From assembly GCA_036388295.1 (NCBI GenBank), contig DASVSC010000235.1:1-31759 (forward strand): a DNA stretch of 31,759 bases, written 5' to 3'. Below, piece by piece: positions 24,147 through 30,880 of the stretch. Position numbers and translations under genes: made by a program. The notes beneath the pieces were generated by a model, which made no database searches, had not been told where the DNA came from, and saw only the letters and a program-made list of their open reading frames with translations. The stretch's first letter is position 1. Each line of letters opens with the position of its first letter. This DNA comes from RYN-431 sp036388295. GTDB lineage: Bacteria > Planctomycetota > Phycisphaerae > Tepidisphaerales > Tepidisphaeraceae.

Positions 24147-24153
24147 ACCACAC

Positions 24154-25392
24154 TTGACCCGTTTCGACTACACCGCAGTTCAGCCCGACGGCACCCCGAT
24201 CCGCGGCGCGATCGAAGCGTCCGACGACGCAGACGCGGAACGTCGACTGGCGGCACTGGGGCTCGAATCGATCGAATTGATCGCCGCCTCCACCGCCGCG
24301 CGGTCGGTCCGTCTGGGCGCGGCCGATCTGCAGACGTTCAACGAATACCTGTTACAAATCAGCCGAGCCGGGCTGCCGATCGAAAGCGGGCTGGCGGCGT
24401 TGTCGCGTGAGCTTCGGTCGGGGAAGCTCAAGCGTGCGGTCGACGCGCTGGCCGACGATCTGCGGGCGGGCGTTCCGTTGGAGAAAGCCGTCGCCGGGCG
24501 GCGCGGCAGCTTTCCGCCACTGTACGGCCAACTGATCGACGCCGGCGTACAGACGGCCGACTTGCCGGGCGTCCTCGGCCGGTTCGGCAAGCACGCCATG
24601 ACCATCGCCGACTTGCGGGCCGCGTTATGGCGCGCGTGCTCTTACCCGGCCGTGGTGTTCCTGGCGCTGCTGGCGCTGTTGACGTTTTTGGGCTACGGCG
24701 TGCTGCCGCGTTACTTCGCGCTCGTTGCCGAAATGCCCTTCCGAAGTACAAACATCCAAGGTCTGTTCCAGAACAGCAGGGCGGTCCGGGGCGTCAACCT
24801 GCCCGTGATGGCATGGGCTATGCTGTACCTCGGCCGGCTCGCGCCGTTCATTCTGGTGCTGATCGTCGTGGCGGTGCTGTCGGCTTCTGCGGCCTACACG
24901 GTGCTGCGGGCCAGAGGCCGCGAGCGCCCGCTGGTCGACGCGCTGCTGCGACTTCCGCTGATCGGGCGGGCGCTACGGGACAGCTACGTCGCCTCCTGGC
25001 TGGACATCGCCTCGCTCGGCTCCGCGGCGGGCCTGGACCTGCCACGGGCGCTGCGCCTGGCGGGCAACGCGGTCGCTTTGCCGTCCCTTCAACAGGACAC
25101 GAACGCCATCGTGGAGCGATTGGAAAGTGGCCAACGCGTCGGCAACCTGACCCTCGCCCGTCTGCCCGCCACCGTGCCGATGTTGATCGACTTGGCGAGC
25201 GGTCCCGGCGAGCTTCCGTCTGCGCTTGCGGCACTCGCCAATCAGTACGAACAGCAGGCCCGCCGACAGATCAACGTCCTGCCCGGCCGAATCATGCCGG
25301 TGCTGCTGGTCGCGATCGGGCTGGTCGCGGGAGGCATCATGTACAGCCTCTGGGCCCCGTTGTCGCACCTCCTCGCGAGCCTTACGGGTTGA
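24154..25392 (+). CDS. Type II secretion system inner-membrane platform protein GspF/PilC
   Basis: A 412-residue polytopic protein of the GspF/PilC family that forms the inner-membrane platform turned by the ATPase. After a short N-terminal domain (FDYTAVQPDGTPIRGAIEA, typical GspF start) come two T2SSF domains, about residues 60-185 (FNEYLLQISRAGLPIESGLAAL) and about 280-405. Transmembrane helices lie near 162-184, 228-250 and 380-402. The start is TTG 24154: GAGGG at 24142-24146 gives 7-nt spacing and the protein then opens LTRFDYTA as expected for the family. An upstream extension to 24016 overlaps the ATPase gene and lacks similarity. The second domain looks less conserved than the first. 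It is followed with no gap by a second GspF-like gene. Confidence 0.87.
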   Translation: MTRFDYTAVQPDGTPIRGAIEASDDADAERRLAALGLESIELIAASTAARSVRLGAADLQTFNEYLLQISRAGLPIESGLAALSRELRSGKLKRAVDALADDLRAGVPLEKAVAGRRGSFPPLYGQLIDAGVQTADLPGVLGRFGKHAMTIADLRAALWRACSYPAVVFLALLALLTFLGYGVLPRYFALVAEMPFRSTNIQGLFQNSRAVRGVNLPVMAWAMLYLGRLAPFILVLIVVAVLSASAAYTVLRARGRERPLVDALLRLPLIGRALRDSYVASWLDIASLGSAAGLDLPRALRLAGNAVALPSLQQDTNAIVERLESGQRVGNLTLARLPATVPMLIDLASGPGELPSALAALANQYEQQARRQINVLPGRIMPVLLVAIGLVAGGIMYSLWAPLSHLLASLTG

Positions 25393-26784
25393 ATGATGGC
25401 GGACCCGCTTCAATCTTCGAACGAGCCACAGGAAGCCGCCACCCCGGCGTTGCGTCGCGAGACGTCGCGTGCGATCTGGGCGATCGCCGGCGGCGGTATG
25501 GTGTTTTTGCTGCTTCTGGTTTGGCTGATGCCGGTCGCTTCCGGGGACGCTTTGGGATGGGTCGAGCGCATGCTCGGGTTGTCGCCGGACACGTCCCGGG
25601 AAAGGGTCGGCCTGATGGGGTACCGAACCCAGTTCCTGCCGACGACGTTATCGTCTTTGCCGCCGGTGACGCTGGCCGTGCTGAGTGTGTCGGCGCTCGC
25701 GGCGTCACTGAAGCACCACCGTCGTCGCGCCGGCATGCTGGTGCTCGGGCACCTGGCCGCCGCCGTCCGGCTCGGGTTGCCGCTGCCGGTCTACCTTCGT
25801 GCGGCCGCCAGCGGCGAAGCGAAACCGGCGCGCCGCCGACTAGTACGCCTGGCCGCGTCGCTGGAACAGGGCCGCAGCGTCGGCCAATCCCTGCAAGCCA
25901 CAGTCGGCGAACTGCCTCCACTGTTGATCGACCGCATCACGGCAGCTGAACGATCGTCGGTGTTGCCCGCTTCGCTGGACGCGATCCTGGAAGGGCAGCG
26001 GCAACGGCATTCGATGACCGGCAGCCCCGTTCACGGCCGTGCTTACTTAGTTGTGATGGCGTCGAGCGTCGTTGTCGTGGCGTGGATGATATCCGTCTTC
26101 GTTTTGCCAAAGTTCAGCCAGATTTTTGCGAACTTCAAAGTCGAACTGCCACCCGCCACACGGGCACTGGCAGTGATGATGAACGCGCATTTTCTTTCCA
26201 ATGCGGTCCTGCCGCAGCCGTGGCCGTTGCTGTTGCTTGTTCTGCTGATTTTCCTGCTGTTTCTGACGGCCCGTGCGACGCGCGGCTTGTTCACGTCGCG
26301 TCCGCAGCAACGCCTGTTCGCCGGCCTGCAGGACCGGCTGATCTGGTACACGCCGGTCTGGGGCAGCTTGACGCGCAATCACCAGACGTCGCTCGTCTGC
26401 GAGGCTTTGGCGGAGGCGTTGCTGGCAGGCCGGCCGTTGCCAGCGGCACTGGCGACCGCGACGCTGCCGTCGCTTAATACCGTTCTGCGAAATCGGCTAC
26501 GCATGTGGCGAGTGGGCGTGGAATCAGGGCGGCCGCTGGCGATGGCGGCGCAAGACGCGCGGATGCCATCGCTGCTGTGTGACTTGCTGGCCGGTGCACA
26601 AACCGACGCGGCAGGTGCGATCATCTTTGCCGGCCGTGCTTACGCCGCGGCGTCCGGGCGGCTGGCGGCGGTTTTGTCCGCCGTCGCGCCGGTGCTTGTG
26701 ACTGCTGTGATGGCCGTGGTCGTGACGTTCCTCGCGATGGCGTTGCTTGTTCCTCTTATTCGTCTGAGCGACGCCATCCGTTAG
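25393..26784 (+). CDS. Second, divergent GspF-like inner-membrane protein
   Basis: A 463-residue membrane protein starting immediately after the gspF stop (ATGATG at 25393; either Met is possible). It appears to be a diverged T2SSF paralogue. VLGHLAAAVRLGLPLPVYL (about 116-134) and CEALAEALLAGRPLPAALA (about 337-355) repeat the GspF 'amphipathic helix - AGxPLxxAL' pattern. VLPKFSQIFANFKVELPPATR matches the post-helix loop of GspF (F-x2-F/K-x2-LPxxT). Extra hydrophobic segments lie at 27-48 and 91-106; the others are near 218-240, 277-293 and 429-457. Two adjacent platform proteins in one operon suggest a heteromeric platform or division of labour; that is inference. Similarity to GspF is weaker than for the upstream gene. 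Confidence 0.75.
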   Translation: MMADPLQSSNEPQEAATPALRRETSRAIWAIAGGGMVFLLLLVWLMPVASGDALGWVERMLGLSPDTSRERVGLMGYRTQFLPTTLSSLPPVTLAVLSVSALAASLKHHRRRAGMLVLGHLAAAVRLGLPLPVYLRAAASGEAKPARRRLVRLAASLEQGRSVGQSLQATVGELPPLLIDRITAAERSSVLPASLDAILEGQRQRHSMTGSPVHGRAYLVVMASSVVVVAWMISVFVLPKFSQIFANFKVELPPATRALAVMMNAHFLSNAVLPQPWPLLLLVLLIFLLFLTARATRGLFTSRPQQRLFAGLQDRLIWYTPVWGSLTRNHQTSLVCEALAEALLAGRPLPAALATATLPSLNTVLRNRLRMWRVGVESGRPLAMAAQDARMPSLLCDLLAGAQTDAAGAIIFAGRAYAAASGRLAAVLSAVAPVLVTAVMAVVVTFLAMALLVPLIRLSDAIR

Positions 26785-26791
26785 GAGAAAA

Positions 26792-27145
26792 ATGCGAAGG
26801 CGCGGCTACCTCTTTCTCGACGCGATCGTCGCCCTCGGCCTGTTGACGGCGGTGGCGATGTTGCTGGTGACAGCCCGCTCGGCATCGACGCGGGTGATGC
26901 GGCAGACGGACGATCATCGCGCGGCCGTGCGCGTCGCGGAGCGAGTTCTGATCAATCTCGCCCCCGCAAATCCTGCCGCGCCCACGACACGGCCCACGAC
27001 GGAGCGGGCGAGTGCCGAAGTCGTCGATCTGCCGACAACCGCTCCGGCCGGCTGGAAGTGGGTCGGCGTGCGCGCCAGCGTAAATGGCCGCACCGGCGAG
27101 GTGGTCGGGCTGGTTCGGGCCGCACCACAAGGGGGCGGATCATGA
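26792..27145 (+). CDS. Pseudopilin-like protein with type IV prepilin signal (GspI-like)
   Basis: A 117-residue protein with a class III signal: MRRRG then YLFLDAIVALGLLTAVAMLL. Cleavage by a prepilin peptidase would fall after Gly5. The residue at mature position +5 is Asp instead of the nearly invariant Glu, a conservative but unusual change. The rest is a short globular domain with a Pro/Thr/Arg linker (NPAAPTTRPTTE). By order and size it could be the GspI-type minor pseudopilin. AGGAG at 26783-26787, overlapping the previous stop, is its ribosome-binding site. Its stop overlaps the next ATG (ATGA). Confidence 0.75.
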   Translation: MRRRGYLFLDAIVALGLLTAVAMLLVTARSASTRVMRQTDDHRAAVRVAERVLINLAPANPAAPTTRPTTERASAEVVDLPTTAPAGWKWVGVRASVNGRTGEVVGLVRAAPQGGGS

Positions 27146-27561
27146 CACGCCCTCACCCGCGTCGTCGCGGCTACCTGCTGGTCGAGATGATCATCACGCT
27201 GGCGATGATCGGCGTGGTGGCGACGCTCGCCACGCAACTGGTTTTCCGTCTCCTGACCACCGCAAGAGAACTGTCCGATGGCGAACGCGCCCGTCTTGCC
27301 ATCGACCGCGCCGCCGGCACGCTGCGCTCCGACGTCCAACGCGCCGGCAGAGTGGTAACTGATGGCGACAGGCTTCGAATGGACGCAATCGTCTGGACTG
27401 TCGACGACAACGTACTGGTGCGGACCGACGGTGGTTCGGAAGTTCGATATCCACTTCTGCCGGGCCACGTCGTGTTGGGCTCGGTCGGCCCAGTCATCAC
27501 ACTGCGGGTGGACGAGGCGGAATGGGCCTTCGCTCCGATCGTCGAAGGGGGCGGCCGATGA
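27142..27561 (+). CDS. Pseudopilin-like protein (GspJ/PilW-like)
   Basis: A 139-residue protein with a textbook prepilin signal: basic leader, Gly10 cleavage site, then YLLVEMIITLAMIGVVATLATQ with Glu at mature +5. After the helix, a predominantly beta C-terminal region (AAGTLRSDVQRAGRVVTDGDRLRMD, VRYPLLPGHVVL) resembles the GspJ/PilW group, minor pseudopilins placed at the filament tip. The start ATG overlaps the preceding stop, and its own stop again overlaps the following ATG, so the three small genes are translationally coupled. Assignment to GspJ specifically is tentative. Confidence 0.75.
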   Translation: MTRPHPRRRGYLLVEMIITLAMIGVVATLATQLVFRLLTTARELSDGERARLAIDRAAGTLRSDVQRAGRVVTDGDRLRMDAIVWTVDDNVLVRTDGGSEVRYPLLPGHVVLGSVGPVITLRVDEAEWAFAPIVEGGGR

Positions 27562-27911
27562 AAAACTGTCGTGGCGTTGCCAGTTTGATGGCTATCGTTC
27601 TCATTGGTTTGCTGGCCACGATTTTGGCGGCAGTCGCCGGGCGGGCAGTGGTCGAACAGCAGCGTTCGGCTTTAGCGGGCGACGCGATTCAGTCGTCGCG
27701 CCTTTTAGCCGCCGCCGCCGAAATCGCGCGCGAGCAAGTGCGAACGCAGTCGACCCGAAGTGGCCCCGTCGAGACGCCGCTCGGCCACGTCACGTTGTCG
27801 TGGCAAGCCGGAGCCTCTGAACCGGTGTGCGATGCGGAGGTGCGTTACGGGCGTTCGCACCAGTGGCTCACCTTCGAGTTTGCGGGCGGCCGTCTGACGC
27901 GTGTTCGTTGA
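27558..27911 (+). CDS. GspK/PilX-like minor pseudopilin, short
   Basis: A 117-residue protein starting MKNCRGVASLMAIVLIGLLATILAAVAGR. The Arg-Gly followed by a hydrophobic helix with Ser-Leu, and Met rather than Glu at mature +5, match GspK/PilX, the tip pseudopilin that naturally lacks Glu+5. It is much shorter than GspK (about 300 residues) and keeps only the helix and a small domain. It is last gene of the operon, with ATGA overlap to the preceding gene. No major pseudopilin (GspG), secretin (GspD) or prepilin peptidase follows. Confidence 0.65.
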   Translation: MKNCRGVASLMAIVLIGLLATILAAVAGRAVVEQQRSALAGDAIQSSRLLAAAAEIAREQVRTQSTRSGPVETPLGHVTLSWQAGASEPVCDAEVRYGRSHQWLTFEFAGGRLTRVR

Positions 27912-27989
27912 ACGAACCATTCCCAAGCGAACACGCGATGCGGTGTTTAACTGGACTGATTCTTCCCGGCCGTTAATCTGTCGGTACCA

Positions 27990-28031
27990 CGTCCGCCGGC
28001 GGATCGAATGCGGTTCGATCGTCGGCGGACG
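27990..28031 (+). promoter_or_regulatory. Nested inverted-repeat structure upstream of the second Gfo/Idh/MocA gene
   Basis: The outer arms 27990-27998 and 28023-28031 (CGTCCGCCG / CGGCGGACG, 9 bp) enclose inner arms 28002-28008 and 28014-28020 (GATCGAA / TTCGATC, 7 bp) with a 5-nt loop and a 3/2-nt internal loop. An alternative fold exists: TCCGCCGGCGGA at 27992-28003 is itself a perfect palindrome. The element sits 28 nt before ATG 28060 and 78 nt after the pseudopilin operon, without a following T-run. It could be an operator, an attenuator or a terminator of the upstream operon. Confidence 0.5.
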
Positions 28032-28059
28032 GCTAACCATTTTCGGGTGCCAGACCGAC

Positions 28060-29157
28060 ATGACCGATACCAACTCCGCTCGTTCCACTGCGTCCGCTTC
28101 GTCCGGCAAACTTCGCGTCGCCGTCATCGGCTGCGGGGCGATCGGCCAACGGCGTCACATTCCCGAGGCCTTCTCGAACCCACGTGTGCAATTGGTGGCC
28201 CTGTGTGATCTGAAGCCCGGCCGCGCGCAGGAAGTGGGGGCGAAGTACGGCACGCCGACCGCGTACACCGACCACCGAGAGATGATCGCCCGCGAGAAGC
28301 CGGACATCGTCGTCGTCGGCACCCCGAACGCCTTGCACGCCGCGCAAGCCATCGACGCGCTGCAGGCCGGGTGTCATGTGCTGGTCGAGAAGCCGATGGC
28401 GACGTCAATCGACGAAGCGAACGCGATGATCGCCGCCGCCGAAAAGGCCGGCCGTTTCCTGATGGTCGGCCAGAACCAACGCCTGATGCCGCCTCACGTA
28501 AAGGCCAAGCAGATCCTGGACAGCGGCATCCTCGGCCAGCCGATCAGCTTTCAGACGACATTCAAACACCCCGGCCCGGACGGCTGGAGCGTGGACGGCG
28601 CGACCAGCTGGTTTTTCAAGAAAGAGCTTGCCGCCATGGGCGTTTGCGCCGACCTCGGCGTGCACAAGATCGACCTGATGCGCTATCTGCTGGGCCAAGA
28701 GATCACCGACGTCACCGGCTTCATCGGCACGCTCAACAAGACGCAGCCGAACAGCGACCGACTGATCGAAATCGATGACACCGCGTTCCTGAGCGTACGC
28801 ACGGACAAAGGCGTGATCGGCAGCATCACCATCAGCTGGACGCAGTACGGCCACTTCGAAGACAACTCGACGACCATCTACTGCGAACAGGGCGTCCTTG
28901 AAATCGCCACCAATCCCGAGTTCAGCGTCATCGTGCACGGCCGCGACGGGAGCAAAGCGTTTTACAAAACCGGTGCCGTCGCGACCAATACCCAACAAAC
29001 GAACAGCGGCGTGATCGACGCGTTCATTGAGTCGGTGACCAGCAAGCGCCCGCCGACCATCGACGGCCGCGAAGGCTTAAAAGCGTTGCGGGTCATCCTG
29101 GCCGCTTTCGATGCGTCGCGAGAGGGCAAGATCTCAAAGGTCGCCACCACGGCATGA
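28060..29157 (+). CDS. Gfo/Idh/MocA family oxidoreductase
   Basis: A 365-residue NAD(P)-dependent dehydrogenase. The Rossmann motif VIGCGAIGQRRH (22-33) is followed by LCDLKPGRAQ with Asp after strand 2, favouring NAD. HVLVEKPMAT contains the Glu-Lys-Pro motif (110-112). DLGVHKIDLMRYLLG has the canonical Asp-x-Gly-x-His-x2-Asp catalytic segment, unlike the paralogue at 4917-6113. Typical substrates are sugars, sugar acids or inositols; here unknown. ATG 28060 is chosen because the frame upstream to 27901 reads through the hairpin at 27990-28031 and lacks family sequence. No clear Shine-Dalgarno is visible. An aldo/keto reductase gene follows 63 bp downstream. Confidence 0.87.
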   Translation: MTDTNSARSTASASSGKLRVAVIGCGAIGQRRHIPEAFSNPRVQLVALCDLKPGRAQEVGAKYGTPTAYTDHREMIAREKPDIVVVGTPNALHAAQAIDALQAGCHVLVEKPMATSIDEANAMIAAAEKAGRFLMVGQNQRLMPPHVKAKQILDSGILGQPISFQTTFKHPGPDGWSVDGATSWFFKKELAAMGVCADLGVHKIDLMRYLLGQEITDVTGFIGTLNKTQPNSDRLIEIDDTAFLSVRTDKGVIGSITISWTQYGHFEDNSTTIYCEQGVLEIATNPEFSVIVHGRDGSKAFYKTGAVATNTQQTNSGVIDAFIESVTSKRPPTIDGREGLKALRVILAAFDASREGKISKVATTA

Positions 29158-29201
29158 ACCGAGCCCGGCGAATGGAAAAGACAGGACGGGCGCGCGAACA
29201 C

Positions 29202-29218
29202 TGACTTAGTATGAGTCA
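29202..29218 (+). promoter_or_regulatory. -10-like box inside a small dyad before the aldo/keto reductase gene
   Basis: TGACT (29202-29206) and AGTCA (29214-29218) flank TAGTAT (29207-29212), which lies 8 nt before ATG 29221. No Shine-Dalgarno sequence is present. The layout fits a short operator over the -10 region, but the arms are only 5 bp and could arise by chance. Confidence 0.3.
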
Positions 29219-29220
29219 TT

Positions 29221-30216
29221 ATGGATCACCGCCCCCTCGGCCGAAGTGGCCTGCTCGTCAGTGAGATTTCCTATGGCAACTGGCTCACCCACGGGTCACA
29301 GGTGGAAAAGGACGCGGCGCTCGCCTGCGTAAAGGCGGCCCTTGAGGAGGGCATCACTACTTTCGACACGGCCGACGTTTATGCCGCCACGAAGGCCGAA
29401 GAAGTGCTCGGCGAGGCGCTGGCGGGGCAACGCCGCGAAGGGTTGGAGATCTTCACGAAGGTTTACTGGCCCACCGGCCCGGGTCCGAATGACCGCGGCC
29501 TGTCGCGCAAGCACATTTTCGAGTCGATCCACGGCAGCCTGCGCCGCCTGCGGACCGACTACGTCGATCTCTATCAAGCGCACCGCTACGACTACGCGAC
29601 GCCGCTCGAAGAGACGATGACCGCGTTCGCCGACTTGGTGCGGCAAGGCAAGGTGCTGTACCTGGGCGTCTCAGAGTGGACGGCCGAGCAGATCGAACAC
29701 GGCGCGGCGTTGGCCCGGGAGCTGAAGGTGCCGCTGGTGAGCAGCCAGCCGCAGTATTCAATGCTCTGGCGCGTAATCGAGACCGAAGTCATTCCCGCTT
29801 GTGAAAAGGCGGGCCTGAGCCAGATCGTCTGGTCCCCGATCGCCCAAGGCGTCCTCACCGGCAAATATTTGCCCGGCCAGCCGCCGCCCCAGGGCAGCCG
29901 GGCGACCGACCAGACGGGAGCGAAGTTCATCGGCAAGTTCCTGTCCGACGACGTGCTGACCCGGGTCCAGCAACTCAAGCCGATCGCTGACGAACTCGGG
30001 CTGACTATGGCCCAGCTGGCGGTCGCGTGGGTGTTGCAGAACCAGAACGTCGCTTCGGCGATCGTCGGCGCGTCGCGGCCGGAGCAGGTGCGCGACAACG
30101 TCAAGGCCGCCGGCGTGAAGCTGGAGGCAGCCGTGATGGGGCGGATTGATGCGGTGCTGGGTGACGTCGTCGAGCGAGATCCGAAGAAGACCGTGAGCCC
30201 GGCGAAGCGGCCGTAG
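29221..30216 (+). CDS. Aldo/keto reductase (potassium-channel beta-subunit-like group)
   Basis: A 331-residue TIM-barrel NADPH-dependent oxidoreductase. The catalytic tetrad is complete: Asp49 and Tyr54 in TFDTADVY, Lys80 in IFTKVYW and His121 in YQAHRYD. YLGVSEWTAEQIE, SSQPQYSMLWR, VWSPIAQGVLTGKY and AIVGASRPEQVRDNVKA are the cofactor-site motifs of the Kv-beta/YghZ-like AKR group. The substrate is probably an aldehyde or sugar-derived carbonyl. The pairing with a Gfo/Idh/MocA dehydrogenase 63 bp upstream suggests a sugar catabolic step, by inference. It ends in a Lys/Pro-rich tail. It converges with the small gene at 30316. Confidence 0.92.
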   Translation: MDHRPLGRSGLLVSEISYGNWLTHGSQVEKDAALACVKAALEEGITTFDTADVYAATKAEEVLGEALAGQRREGLEIFTKVYWPTGPGPNDRGLSRKHIFESIHGSLRRLRTDYVDLYQAHRYDYATPLEETMTAFADLVRQGKVLYLGVSEWTAEQIEHGAALARELKVPLVSSQPQYSMLWRVIETEVIPACEKAGLSQIVWSPIAQGVLTGKYLPGQPPPQGSRATDQTGAKFIGKFLSDDVLTRVQQLKPIADELGLTMAQLAVAWVLQNQNVASAIVGASRPEQVRDNVKAAGVKLEAAVMGRIDAVLGDVVERDPKKTVSPAKRP

Positions 30217-30261
30217 GGGAAACTTCTATTCGAGGAAGGGCGGTTGCCGCCGCTCAGTCGC

Positions 30262-30277
30262 CTGCGTCTGAACGCAG
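30262..30277. terminator. Possible weak bidirectional terminator hairpin
   Basis: CTGCGT (30262-30267) and ACGCAG (30272-30277) form a 6-bp stem with the loop CTGA, between the convergent aldo/keto reductase and the 76-residue protein gene. There is no T-run on either side, so termination is only a guess from position. Confidence 0.25.
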
Positions 30278-30315
30278 TCAAGCCTGTCACCATTGCCATG
30301 GCCGGAATGGGTTTG

Positions 30316-30546
30316 TTAGACGATCGTCGCGCCTGTTGTATCAGGGGGTGACGGCGGCTTTCCGATGTCTGCGAGCTGGACCCGATCAATGATCGTCAGG
30401 AACAGCGTCGCTTCCTCTCCGACTAAATTGATCGGCGCGTCGTTGTCAGCAAGAAGGATCCGACAGCCGGTCTGGTCGGTGTCGATCAACTTCACGTGGA
30501 GCAGGTTGATAATGCCCTGTGTTGTTTGGACGAATGGCCGGTCCAT
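30316..30546 (-). CDS. Small beta-rich protein, 76 residues, unknown function
   Basis: Starts MDRPFVQTTQGIINLLHVKLIDTDQ; the core GCRILLADNDAPINLVGEEATLFLTII predicts alternating short strands. No signal peptide or membrane helix. The order 'residue-anchored strand, I-x-x-I-D, turn, strand, L-x-D, strand, G-x-x-A' is reminiscent of small FlbD-like flagellar-associated proteins, but this is a weak resemblance. The start is decided by GGAGG 6 nt before ATG 30546; longer in-frame starts (30594, 30726) lack such a site. The overlapping plus-strand frame at 30365-30646 has Ser/Arg-rich composition and no ribosome-binding site. The next gene to the right is a chemoreceptor. Confidence 0.55.
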   Translation of the reverse strand: MDRPFVQTTQGIINLLHVKLIDTDQTGCRILLADNDAPINLVGEEATLFLTIIDRVQLADIGKPPSPPDTTGATIV

Positions 30547-30880
30547 AAATAGCCTCCGGTCAAGGATAGGCGTGCCATCGCTCTGGGCGATCATCGGCAG
30601 TGGTTTTACGTGTGAATATCGCGCCTTCGGGGCGACATCGCATTGAGATGCTTGAGCCTGCTGCCACGTCGAAGACGGGGCGCCCTTCCGTTTTATCGAG
30701 TCCCACTTCGCCTTACGCCGGTTCACAAGAATCGGTTTTGTCTCTCATGCCGCGGGCAAACCTGCCGAAGTTAGGTGAGCTTTGGAGCGGGGGCGTTACT
30801 CGTTGGCCGGCCATGGCCTATGCCGATTTTATCGGCACCGGTCACGGCGGCCACGAATCAAGTCGCATTGGGAGGACAGC
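30547..30880. other. Intergenic region between the 76-residue protein and the chemoreceptor
   Basis: A 334-bp stretch with no supported gene. It contains the Shine-Dalgarno of the leftward small gene, TATCCT on the minus strand (about 16 nt before its ATG) as a possible -10, the perfect palindrome at 30821-30837, and GGAGG at 30871-30875 for the chemoreceptor. A plus-strand open frame at 30600-30929 overlaps the chemoreceptor start and looks random. Confidence 0.4.
30821..30837. promoter_or_regulatory. Perfect 7-bp palindrome upstream of chemoreceptor gene
   Basis: TGCCGAT-TTT-ATCGGCA, seven pairs around three T residues, 43 nt before ATG 30881. The minus-strand reading contains GCCGATAA, identical to the sigma28 (FliA) -10 consensus, and the plus strand GCCGATTT matches six of eight. 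No TAAA -35 stands at the right distance on either strand, so an operator is as likely as a flagellar-type promoter. Confidence 0.4.
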
